Source: UKL13-3 sp943369665 (lineage in GTDB: Bacteria; Bacteroidota; Bacteroidia; UKL13-3). From it: a DNA stretch of 64,000 nucleotides. The notes under the pieces were generated by a model. The model was not told where the DNA came from, did not search any database, and was given only the letters and a program-made list of their open reading frames with translations. Numbering within the stretch: position 1 is the first letter of the stretch; each line of letters begins with the position of its first letter. The position numbers and the translations under genes are program-made. The stretch is from positions 186,001 through 250,000 of the forward strand of contig CALRNX020000002.1 in the NCBI GenBank assembly GCA_943369665.1. Reading direction: 5' to 3'. Shown in pieces: positions 22,201 to 27,301 of the stretch.

Positions 22201-22347
22201 GGCAAGTGCAATGCTGGCATAATCGCCCGGGATTGTTTTGACGCCTGTAAGTGCCTGTGAAAAGGCATTGCTTACAAAAAACAAAGATAAAGTAATACCG
22301 ACCCATTGGATCATTCGGCTTTTCAAACATAAATCTGGTTTTCGCAT
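13252..22347 (-). CDS. Giant T9SS-secreted beta-helix repeat protein
   Basis: This predicted extracellular or cell-surface protein is about 3031 residues from the ATG at 22347; the same frame is open to 22422, but the shorter start gives a clean signal peptide (KSRMIQWVGITLSLFFVSNAFSQ). Three long stretches of right-handed beta-helix-like repeats (NNTIxNC, SNNIIxNI words) each begin with a related header (IDLNGVSNLIIDG, then a run like LFNDADSNTIMYTDLRGAN). A domain like the BNR-associated N-terminal type (YFWVTYDVAPGATGG) lies between the first and second blocks. The C-terminus has the LPVNLLALTA...WSTASETNNAGFDVERS domain and then a T9SS sorting domain (AYPNPFVSEY...GIYFMRVTINGETQIIKLVKQ). 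Function unknown; adhesin-like or glycan-binding roles are guesses. Confidence 0.9.
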   Translation of the reverse strand: MRKPDLCLKSRMIQWVGITLSLFFVSNAFSQALTGVKTIPGDYASIALAIDALNANGVGSGGVTFNITGGYTEAITKSLVVTATGTLTDPIVFQKSGGGANPLITSYAGTKLVSSTDSLDVMWAFEGSDFVTINGIDLLDAVSNTTPTMMMEQGFGFYKLSATDGANNNTIQNCTITLNRNNNTSSTGSRATGSVGIEFANVTRQLAGTVITVTATSGANSNNKIYSNTIENCNFGVSFSGYAAPSPYTVLGDVNNDIGGTSALTGNTIINFGGGVSATNACCAVFIHNQWGSNISYNTINNNTGSGVNHPASNRGIWLYASSTGASCDISNNIITITAGLSTSTINWCIDVEMAQTGANGNTINVNNNQFLNCKVAAASTVAFTAIWLNTGATTVNVNDNYVRGFSYAGTGTSQVILSQLACGTLHISNNTIDSTVLTGTTASGTHHNIGITTAPSVAVNITDNNITQTVLNTAGAGNKTLYGIYFTGATPSINILDNIVDGITRNGTTGAITIGIYQNGGTNGTSTARIKRNRVSNISISGTGSGSAIYGIQTQSGTIVCDSNIVFNLACLKATGSDPVYGIYNLSTPNNENYNYNTIYDLTHSGTANTYGLYTSTTAGVRTVSNNTLYNITGGGSVAGIVQGSSTPSVFNNRIYNLTTNSTTTLIVSGVLISSTSSGTAMVYNNLISGLFAPASNGGTSETVRGINITSTSASTTLGIYHNTININATSSGVNFSTTGIFHTVSATATTAALDLRSNIIVNTSTANGTGFTSAFKRSGTGFVNMNAASNNNLFYAGTPSSKNLIFSNGTNFDQTLADYKTRVSPLETSSITENPAFLSTIGSSNLFLMIDSTTIVTDIEAGGKAVNGITKDYLGNARAGSIAYVGTSGAPDIGAYEGNYLGNTLNQMIFDSANADQQTGVFVTGSTDVKMLRIRVYAEKGLNALEATAFDLSTSTTTSISDLLNAKIYYTGSDATFTNPQLFGMGTPNTTYTINGSKRLVPGVNYFWVTYDVAPGATGGNFIDAGVNNIVLSGTPYALINGDPAGNIQIKARLNGNYNIGPGYDYPSLTAAATDLTAVGVSGPVTFTLKSVLYDEVTTGEVFPIVLTNYVGSSTTNTVTIVPDASIAATITSLHATSTIDLNGVSNLIIDGRPAGASGFLPGSNLIIANTSTTGATIRLFNDADSNTIMYTDLRGANAAAAGTATAGVVNIGTTTGNNGNDNNIFRYCDIHASTGGFPAVGISSIGTGATAATNNDRNRIEDCNIYDFYVNTVANSGMYVGANNSAWVIKRNHVYQTAKRNYSHTTALIHHGFWITPNTGDLTTASGFVIDSNYFGGNAADGTGLYEMAGTTTATTGFQFIVMEISVGKGAVTSIQGNTITNFNDSSTSSSSIAFGGINLSGGKINCMGNMIGSKVVNGAIMHTTYATTTGGFMGIRTGPGIVNSAAATTDTVNIAYNIISGIDLYGAMATTTPEFFGLNIFTGAYINVYNNMVGDTLLPNSIHINATSTGSASLQRVTGIYNNPSTATAHALYNNIIANITNDYAGASALHSLTKGILVVPGAAGTFSVTGNLIKNISTASQTTGTGTNATLVGISVNYTAGTYNITGNTIYGLTLAGVSTTAAVQNTGIYYSAPTSGTNLVSRNFIHSQSLTAINPFAIINGIEVAAGNGIITNNMIRMGIDGMGSDMTTACSIRGITKNAGAASVYFNTVYIGGNGVGADNNRTYAFQRTGSGTDNVRNNIFINNRMNASAGSAGHFAVGLNNNSTLTMNYNLLKADTIGLYATTSLLTIANWKAGSLVDANSITAVVNFKNPTGDALAVDLHIDTNFATSIEAYGTSISGAGTILDFDGETRSNLTPHDLGADAGNFTSSDIAPPAITHTALQNTTSTGDRIFSATIVDATGVYLVGTFKPRVYFKKSFAGVWNSSSGELTAGTSSNGTWQFTIGATAMGGLLQDDSVYYFIVAQDSTPFSTLGSFPTGVEGTDVNTISVEPNLLSYKITPIISGLYTVGNGHPFSTLTGTNGLFSYINTSVISGDITIQVASDIEEPGIFGLNQTVESGIGGYKISIVPDAAVVRNITGSVATSGSALIRLEGADRVTINGNYNGAGRYLRIMNRLGGNTINLKDDADNDTIANCIIEGMNTYAATITFYGNATNGSGNDSNAVIGCIIRDSVGAVAPNVPNSAFYSTSGNNDYNTFSDNEVYNFAYNGVNINSPAQNFWTITNNKFYQINAKNQAVVVITINAGSGHTITGNSIGGSAPDRSGAAYTSTSSLTGINIGASVTSTNPITINNNIVSNMAATGTSNFLKCVVVGAGNVIISNNTFGGGAMSYDTLRNAGDGAVLEFNGGAATVSNNVISDYRYYAAGAYRHVGVFVNGGTHSILNNSIYNIEGNVSSTSFTSQYIFAGMQIWGGSNHIVRRNTLYNIKNTHTGTGAYFASGVVAGSATTSTFESNRIYNISALGTGAGSNAPSAIGILTTTAGHAYYHNQISLGNNMNGEVKVSGIKNVSTSGISTYTYNSVFINGQTTIGANNSFGLERTAAGTVNAFNNVFYNKRTTLGTGGNFAVGSSTAITAANLNYNLLVTADTAVLAQLVVTPQGWAALNTLYTSRPNTNWAATVNDIPADSLFTDTLVGDLGIVTNNTHAWYVNGKGIAMTNVSGDFNNASGVRSTLLSTGSTDIGSVEFTPTTLPPVAFADKAPAAADSTQFFFASRLVAKLNWDAIGILPSSVSVHYYSGVNAGNLSGGTTYQNAYWDIQQTGGSNYSTLVTLMLDSAVLGTVSNTANLDIARYTGTASNWVSFPSTAVNNIGGSFTTTVFTDSLGVFTGTDGSNNPLPVNLLALTATVNMADVLVAWSTASETNNAGFDVERSVDGKRFEKIGFVKGSMNSNTMHSYHFKDEKAFARTNNSKLYYRLKQVDLNGGVEYSKMVSVRLDKNQQSIANAYPNPFVSEYMVSFTANQDGQSTIELMDIQGKKAYAQTIEVTKGMNTASVNNLEKLQSGIYFMRVTINGETQIIKLVKQ

Positions 22348-22450
22348 ATATTTTGATGTTGCTATTTCGGTTACCCTTCCTAAAACGCGGAAGAATTTGC
22401 CGCAATATTGCACACTCAACATTGTATATATACCGCATGTAGATGTGGGT

Positions 22451-22494
22451 CAGCCGGAGAAGGCTGTATTAATTGGGGGTTTTTATAAACACCC
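22451..22494. promoter_or_regulatory. Two inverted repeats in the divergent region between the giant T9SS gene and metH
   Basis: CAGCC-ggagaa-GGCTG (22451-22466) is a perfect 5-bp inverted repeat. GGGTTTTTATAAACACCC (22477-22494) is an 18-bp palindrome with one mismatched pair. Neither is followed by a T run on either strand, so they look more like operator sites than terminators. Which gene they serve is unknown. Confidence 0.3.
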
Positions 22495-22575
22495 GTGAAT
22501 CGGTTCATGCATCAGAAGATTTTAAAAGCCCCGACAGTGATTCTGTCATCCTCATGCATTTCACTTCCTAAAGAT

Positions 22576-22583
22576 TATATTTG
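22576..22583 (+). promoter_or_regulatory. -7 promoter box TATATTTG for metH
   Basis: TATATTTG matches the Bacteroidota TAnnTTTG box exactly. The base triplet 19 bases upstream is ATG instead of TTG, so the -33 element is imperfect. It ends 19 bases before the ATG at 22603 and helps to choose that start over the open frame from 22495. Confidence 0.6.
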
Positions 22584-22602
22584 TGCTATAAATTCTCCTT
22601 CA

Positions 22603-23607
22603 ATGAATATCTACGAACATTTAAATAAACGTATACTGATACTGGATGGTGCAATGGGCACCATGATTCAACGCTATCAACTCGGAGAAAACGATTTCAG
22701 GAACGATGCCCTTAAAGACCATAAACATTCTTTAAAGGGTAATAACGATTTACTTTCCATTACACGTCCCGATGTGATCAAAGCCATTCATGCCGAATAC
22801 TTTGAAGCCGGTGCCGATATTATAGAAACCAATACGTTTAGCGGAACCACCATCGCTCAGGCAGATTATGGTTTGGGCGAAGATTGGGTATACCAGATCA
22901 ATTTTCAATCGGCAAAAATTGCGCGTGAAGTTGCGGATGAATACACAGCCAAAAATCCGGACAAACCGCGTTTTGTTGCAGGATCATGCGGACCAACCAA
23001 TAAAACGGCTTCTATCTCTCCCGATGTTAACGATCCGGGATTCAGAGGTGTAACATTCGATGAATTGGTAATTGCCTTTAAAGCACAATGCAAAGCATTA
23101 ATTGATGGTGGTGTCGATATCATTTTATTCGAAACCATTATTGATACGTTGAATGCCAAAGCTGCATTATATGCCGCACAGGAATTGTTTGACGAAATTG
23201 GCAAAACCTATCCGATCATGATTTCGGGAACCATCACCGATGCATCGGGCCGCACCCTTTCGGGGCAAACAACCGAAGCTTTTTTAATTTCAATGGAACA
23301 TGTTCCATTGTTGAGCATTGGCTTAAATTGTGCATTGGGAGCAGAGGCTTTAAGACCATACTTACAAGTATTGGCCAATAAGTCGAGCTTTTTTGTGAGC
23401 GCTTATCCAAATGCAGGTTTGCCAAATGAAATGGGACAATACGATCAAAGTCCAAACGCGATGATGAAACAGGTAGAAGAGTTTTGCAAAGAAGGCTTGG
23501 TAAACATTTTAGGTGGATGTTGTGGAACAACGCCCGATCATATCAAAGCGATTGCCGAAATGGCCGCTAAATATGAACCTAGGAAGATTGGCGTTGTAAG
23601 CTACTAA
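22603..23607 (+). CDS. metH: Homocysteine S-methyltransferase domain protein (N-terminal part of split cobalamin-dependent methionine synthase)
   Basis: This is the homocysteine-binding, zinc-dependent barrel of methionine synthase, 334 residues from MNIYEHLNKR. Zinc ligands are visible as Cys243 (GLNCALGAEA) and Cys306-Cys307 (GGCCGTTP). DGAMGTMIQ at 15-23 and ETNTFSGT at 75-82 are typical. Full MetH is ~1200 residues with pterin-, B12- and reactivation domains; only the first domain is encoded here and the next gene is unrelated. Bacteroidota often encode MetH as two ORFs, but the partner is usually close by, so it must lie elsewhere or be missing. The frame is open from 22495, but the promoter box and family start favour 22603. 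Confidence 0.9.
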   Translation: MNIYEHLNKRILILDGAMGTMIQRYQLGENDFRNDALKDHKHSLKGNNDLLSITRPDVIKAIHAEYFEAGADIIETNTFSGTTIAQADYGLGEDWVYQINFQSAKIAREVADEYTAKNPDKPRFVAGSCGPTNKTASISPDVNDPGFRGVTFDELVIAFKAQCKALIDGGVDIILFETIIDTLNAKAALYAAQELFDEIGKTYPIMISGTITDASGRTLSGQTTEAFLISMEHVPLLSIGLNCALGAEALRPYLQVLANKSSFFVSAYPNAGLPNEMGQYDQSPNAMMKQVEEFCKEGLVNILGGCCGTTPDHIKAIAEMAAKYEPRKIGVVSY

Positions 23608-23656
23608 GTAACAATAAATATAGCAGACTGCGGGCCACCGACCGCGGAAAAAAAAC

Positions 23657-23803
23657 ATGAACACACAAGCAATCATAGTAGCACTCATCATTACTGCGGC
23701 AGTTATTTATGTTGCACGGAGTATTTATAAAAGTGCAAAAGGTCATTCATGTGAAACAGGTGCATGCGGATGTGAACCTAAAATGAGTAAAAAAAGATCG
23801 TAA
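23657..23803 (+). CDS. 48-residue Cys-rich membrane protein, FeoB-associated-like
   Basis: This ORF is 48 residues: one N-terminal membrane segment (IIVALIITAAVIYVARSIY) followed by a short tail with SCETGACGCEPK and a basic end. The pattern of one helix, RSIYKSAK and a CxxxxCxC cluster resembles the FeoB-associated Cys-rich membrane protein family (PF12669-like). That family is usually next to feoB, which is not seen here. It lies 49 bases after metH in the same direction, so it may be co-transcribed. The role is not known; metal handling is a guess. Confidence 0.6.
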   Translation: MNTQAIIVALIITAAVIYVARSIYKSAKGHSCETGACGCEPKMSKKRS

Positions 23804-23878
23804 CAGTTTCCAGATTCTTTTCGACTGTCTGCCACATTCCAAAAAAAACATATATTGCTCTCTAAAACATTTTAACCT

Positions 23879-25555
23879 GTGAGCAATTCTTTATTCCGTA
23901 AAAAAACCGTTGCCCAAATTCAAGGTGAAGCCGATGCCCATGAACTAAGCGAACATAAACTCAAAAAAACGTTGTCGTTGCGCGATTTAACGTCATTGGG
24001 TATTGCCGCCATTATTGGTGCAGGTATCTTTAGTACTATTGGAAATGCAAGTGCAGCGGGTGGCCCTGCGGTTGTTTTCCTGTTTATTTTTATTGCATTT
24101 GCCTGCTCGTTTTCGGCCATGAGTTATGCCGAATTTGCCAGCAGCATTCCCATTTCGGGAAGCGCCTATACCTATGCTTATGCTGCCTTTGGAGAGATCA
24201 TCGCCTGGATAATTGGTTGGGCATTAATTGTCGAATATGCCATCGGTAATATTGTGGTGGCAATTAGTTGGAGTGATTATTTTACAGGTCTGTTGCAAGG
24301 TATTGGCATCCATATTCCCGAGTATTTATGCATGGATTATTTGAGTGCTAAAAACGGATTTATCGAAGCCACCAACCTTATGAATAGCGGATCCGAAATG
24401 ACCCACTACTTGCAGGAACAAATGGTAGCATGGCAAACAGCCCCTGAATTGTTTGGCCTCAAACTCATCTGCGATTTGCCAGCCTTGGGAATTGTATTTG
24501 CCATTACTGCCTTAATCTACCGTGGCGTGCATGAAACCAAAACCGTGGGAAATTATTTTGTTGCGCTCAAATTATGTGTGATCGTTCTGGTGATCATTGT
24601 TGGCGCATTTTATGTTAATCCCGAAAACTGGAGCCCATTTACACCCAATGGGTTTAAAGGGATCTTACAAGGAGTAGCGTCCGTATTTTTTGCTTATATC
24701 GGTTTTGATGCCTTGGCCACAACTGCCGAGGAATGTAAGGATCCCAAACGCGATCTGCCCAAAGCCATGATGGCATCATTGGTGATTTGCACCGTATTGT
24801 ATATTTTAATTGCGCTCACTTTAACGGGTTTGGTAAGCTATAAAGACCTTGCCGTTGGCGATCCATTGGCACATGCATTTGCCTTGATCAATGTGAACTG
24901 GATGAGCGGGATCGTAGCTGTGAGTGCCGTGATTGCGATGGCCAGCGTTTTGCTTGTTTTCCAAAACGGACAACCCCGCATTTGGATGAGCATGAGCCGC
25001 GATGGATTATTACCCAAACGTTTCAGTGCCATTCATCCTAAATTTAAAACACCCGCTTTCAGCACCATCATAACCGGACTTTTTGTAGCTGTTCCTGCCC
25101 TGTTTTTGAACCTCAAAGAAGTAACGGACCTTTCAAGTATCGGGACACTGTTTGCGTTTGTGGTTGTGAATGCCGGTGTTATTCAGATGGAAAACCACAA
25201 AAAAGAAAACCACTCGGGTTTTAAGGTTCCTTATTTCAATGGCCGTATCCTCATTCCCTTGTTGTGTTTGATCTCGTTGTTTGTATTCATCGTATACAGT
25301 GATGCACAAACCTTCGATTTCGGAAACCGGGAAAACATTCCAATTTACCTGTTTTGGGGATTGTTCATTATCCTGAGCGTGCTCTCTTTCATCAAAAGGT
25401 ATTCGGCCATTCCTGTTTTGGGAATGATCACCAATTTTTACCTGATGACCCAACTGAATTTTACCAACTGGGCCGCCTTTATCATCTGGCTGGCATTCGG
25501 ATTGGTGATTTACTTTGCTTACGGTAAATACAAAAGCAAACTGGCCTCTTTATAA
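23879..25555 (+). CDS. APC-superfamily amino acid permease
   Basis: This is a 558-residue polytopic membrane protein with about 12-14 hydrophobic segments. The N-terminal cytoplasmic stretch is followed by LGIAAIIGAGIFSTIGNASA, the unwound first helix typical of APC transporters, and FFAYIGFDALATTAEECKDP, a conserved loop of cationic amino acid transporter-like members (YfnA/CAT type). It is predicted to import an amino acid; the substrate cannot be read from sequence. The start is GTG at 23879; no in-frame ATG lies before the conserved part. Confidence 0.9.
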   Translation: MSNSLFRKKTVAQIQGEADAHELSEHKLKKTLSLRDLTSLGIAAIIGAGIFSTIGNASAAGGPAVVFLFIFIAFACSFSAMSYAEFASSIPISGSAYTYAYAAFGEIIAWIIGWALIVEYAIGNIVVAISWSDYFTGLLQGIGIHIPEYLCMDYLSAKNGFIEATNLMNSGSEMTHYLQEQMVAWQTAPELFGLKLICDLPALGIVFAITALIYRGVHETKTVGNYFVALKLCVIVLVIIVGAFYVNPENWSPFTPNGFKGILQGVASVFFAYIGFDALATTAEECKDPKRDLPKAMMASLVICTVLYILIALTLTGLVSYKDLAVGDPLAHAFALINVNWMSGIVAVSAVIAMASVLLVFQNGQPRIWMSMSRDGLLPKRFSAIHPKFKTPAFSTIITGLFVAVPALFLNLKEVTDLSSIGTLFAFVVVNAGVIQMENHKKENHSGFKVPYFNGRILIPLLCLISLFVFIVYSDAQTFDFGNRENIPIYLFWGLFIILSVLSFIKRYSAIPVLGMITNFYLMTQLNFTNWAAFIIWLAFGLVIYFAYGKYKSKLASL

Positions 25556-25572
25556 AAAAATCACCTCGCCAA

Positions 25573-25598
25573 TAGGGGTAAAATCGATCTGAGTTGTC
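25573..25598 (+). promoter_or_regulatory. Candidate ECF promoter A (TAGGGGT-N16-GTC) upstream of the sigma factor gene
   Basis: TAGGGGT at 25573-25579 and GTC at 25596-25598 are separated by 16 bases. The same two words with identical spacing occur at 29358-29383 and 30633-30658. The shape (conserved -35 heptamer, 16-base spacer, GTC at -10) is that of ECF sigma promoters. It lies about 57 bases before the sigma start codon, consistent with autoregulation. Confidence 0.65.
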
Positions 25599-25654
25599 TA
25601 AACATTAAAGTGATTTAATGGATAGCATGTATATTGCGCAAAAAATAGCCGTTT

Positions 25655-26227
25655 GTGCATACTCCTACCGACAATCAACTTATAGAGAATATCCGTAAAG
25701 GAGACACCCGCTCATTTGAGCAGGTATTTAATCTATATGCCGAAAATCTGGTAAGGTATGCTGCTACCATTGTTAAAGATGCTGACGATGCAGAAGATAT
25801 CGTGCAGCAGCTTTTTGTTTCCATTTGGGATAAAAAAAGTATTCCGGAAGTAAACACCTCACTTAAAAGTTACTTGTACAAAAGCGTTTACAATACCAGT
25901 TTAAACAAACTTAAACAGGCCAAGGTAAAAGAGCAATATGCAACACATATCACCTATGTTTCGGATGGGCTTACATCGGGAGCCAATGCGATGGTGGAGC
26001 AAAAAGAAACCGCAGCTGTAATTGAACAGGCTATCGATGAGCTACCCGAACAATGCCGGCTGATCTTTAGAATGAGCAGGATGGAACAATTAAAATACCA
26101 GGAAATTGCCGATCAGTTAGGCTTGTCGGTAAAAACGGTAGAAAACCAAATGGGTAAAGCGCTCAAGCATATGCGCGAGCGTTTGAAGGACTATATTATG
26201 ATCTTGATTGTGTATTATTTGAATTAA
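25655..26227 (+). CDS. ECF-type RNA polymerase sigma-70 factor (FecI-like)
   Basis: This 190-residue ECF sigma factor has region 2 at about residues 20-90 (FEQVFNLYAENLVRYAATIV, DADDAEDIVQQLFVSIW) and region 4 at ~125-180 (IDELPEQCRLIFRMSRMEQL, EIADQLGLSVKTVENQMGKA). It matches the Bacteroidota FecI-like sigma family. The start is GTG at 25655; no ATG exists before region 2 in this frame. The next gene is its likely anti-sigma factor FecR. A candidate promoter of the type it may itself recognise lies upstream, suggesting positive autoregulation. Confidence 0.93.
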   Translation: MHTPTDNQLIENIRKGDTRSFEQVFNLYAENLVRYAATIVKDADDAEDIVQQLFVSIWDKKSIPEVNTSLKSYLYKSVYNTSLNKLKQAKVKEQYATHITYVSDGLTSGANAMVEQKETAAVIEQAIDELPEQCRLIFRMSRMEQLKYQEIADQLGLSVKTVENQMGKALKHMRERLKDYIMILIVYYLN

Positions 26228-26232
26228 AAAAA

Positions 26233-26311
26233 ATGCCACAGATTTCACTGATGAATGTAAAAGACCTTCAGTGTAATTTTTACCAAAAAAAGCTGTGCGG
26301 ATCAGTGGCAA
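26233..26311. repeat. Intergenic palindromic element with TGCCAC/GTGGCA ends
   Basis: The gap between sigma factor and fecR begins with TGCCACAGATTTCACTGATG and ends with GATCAGTGGCA. The ends are imperfect inverted repeats (TGCCAC...GTGGCA, with ATCAGTG/CACTGAT). This looks like the 'GCCACAGATTTCAC' type dispersed palindrome that I recall from many Bacteroidota intergenic regions. It could fold in the sigma-fecR message. Confidence 0.55.
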
Positions 26312-26317
26312 TAAAAA

Positions 26318-27301
26318 ATGAAAGAGAACGAAAACTATATTGATGAATTAATAGCTAAATACCTGGCAGGCGAAGCCATGCCGGATGAAGCTATATGGCT
26401 TGATGATTGGAAAGCGCAATCGGAAGCCAACCTTCAATACTTTAACCGTTCCAAAAAACTATTCGATTTTACATTGGACCAACATTTTGATGCACAAAAA
26501 ATGTATCAGAACATCATTGCAACGGCACCCAAAGAAGTACCTGTATTTTCGCTCAAACAGTATTTTACACCACTTCGTATTGCCGCTTCCCTGATCATTG
26601 TTTCATTGCTTGGTTTGATTGCCACCCTTATTTTTAAAACAAATACCCAGCCTGATATTATTCTTGCCTCAACCGAAACAGTTCAGGAACAAAAGCTGGC
26701 AGATGGCTCTACTGTTGCATTAAACAAACACAGTAAATTAACCCTTGTAGGTGGTTTTAATGGAAAACAACGCAAAGTAAAATTAGAAGGCGAAGCTTTT
26801 TTTGAGGTAAAACATGATGCCGAAAAACCTTTTGTAATTGATGCCGGAGGCTTATTAATTAAAGATATTGGTACGGCATTTAATGTAAAAGCCAATCCTC
26901 AAAGCGATTCGGTATTTGTATTTGTAACCGAAGGAATTGTGGAGCTATCAGCCAACAATGAAACCATTGTGTTGCAGCAAAGTCAGAGTGCCCTTTACAT
27001 CAAATCAACCAAACGTTTTATTGAAACCAATTATGTACAGGCTAATATTGCAGCTTACAAAACAAAACAGTTTCATTTTAATGCAGCCACGCTGGGCGAA
27101 GTTGCCGAGGAACTGAATGCCGTTTATGGCCCGATCATTCAACTTGAAAGCAAACAGCTTGCTTTATGCACCATCAGTGTCGACTTCCACAACGAATCGC
27201 CAGAAACGATCGTCACGATTATTGCACAAACACTTGGGTTGGAAGTAGAACAACATAATGGAACATACTTCCTTAAAGGAACCAATTGCACTCCGTACTA
27301 A
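26318..27301 (+). CDS. FecR-family anti-sigma factor
   Basis: This 327-residue single-pass inner-membrane protein has a cytoplasmic N-terminal region (1-85) that should bind the ECF sigma factor, one membrane helix at about 87-106 (RIAASLIIVSLLGLIATLIF), a periplasmic FecR domain (~112-215, with LADGSTVALNKHSKL and GEAFFEVKHDAEKPFVIDAG) and a C-terminal DUF4974-like domain (FHFNAATLGEVAEELNAVYG). In known FecR systems the periplasmic part is contacted by an STN domain of an outer-membrane protein. The next gene, whose ATG overlaps this stop by one base (TAATG), encodes such an STN domain. Confidence 0.93.
   Translation: MKENENYIDELIAKYLAGEAMPDEAIWLDDWKAQSEANLQYFNRSKKLFDFTLDQHFDAQKMYQNIIATAPKEVPVFSLKQYFTPLRIAASLIIVSLLGLIATLIFKTNTQPDIILASTETVQEQKLADGSTVALNKHSKLTLVGGFNGKQRKVKLEGEAFFEVKHDAEKPFVIDAGGLLIKDIGTAFNVKANPQSDSVFVFVTEGIVELSANNETIVLQQSQSALYIKSTKRFIETNYVQANIAAYKTKQFHFNAATLGEVAEELNAVYGPIIQLESKQLALCTISVDFHNESPETIVTIIAQTLGLEVEQHNGTYFLKGTNCTPY

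Noticed and set aside
13252..22347. Repetitive DNA in the giant T9SS gene resembling an array or many short genes on the plus strand
   Set aside because: The repeats are degenerate at DNA level and explained by beta-helix protein repeats; plus-strand frames there (e.g. 15263-15640, 18674-19015) lack recognisable families or start contexts and are shadows of the long minus-strand frame.
22495..22602. N-terminal extension of the MetH domain protein
   Set aside because: The 36 extra residues are not family-like and the -7 box TATATTTG lies inside that stretch.
23607..23656. GC-rich hairpin after metH (GCGG...CCGC) as terminator
   Set aside because: It is followed by an A run rather than a T run on the plus strand, so it does not look like an intrinsic terminator for metH.
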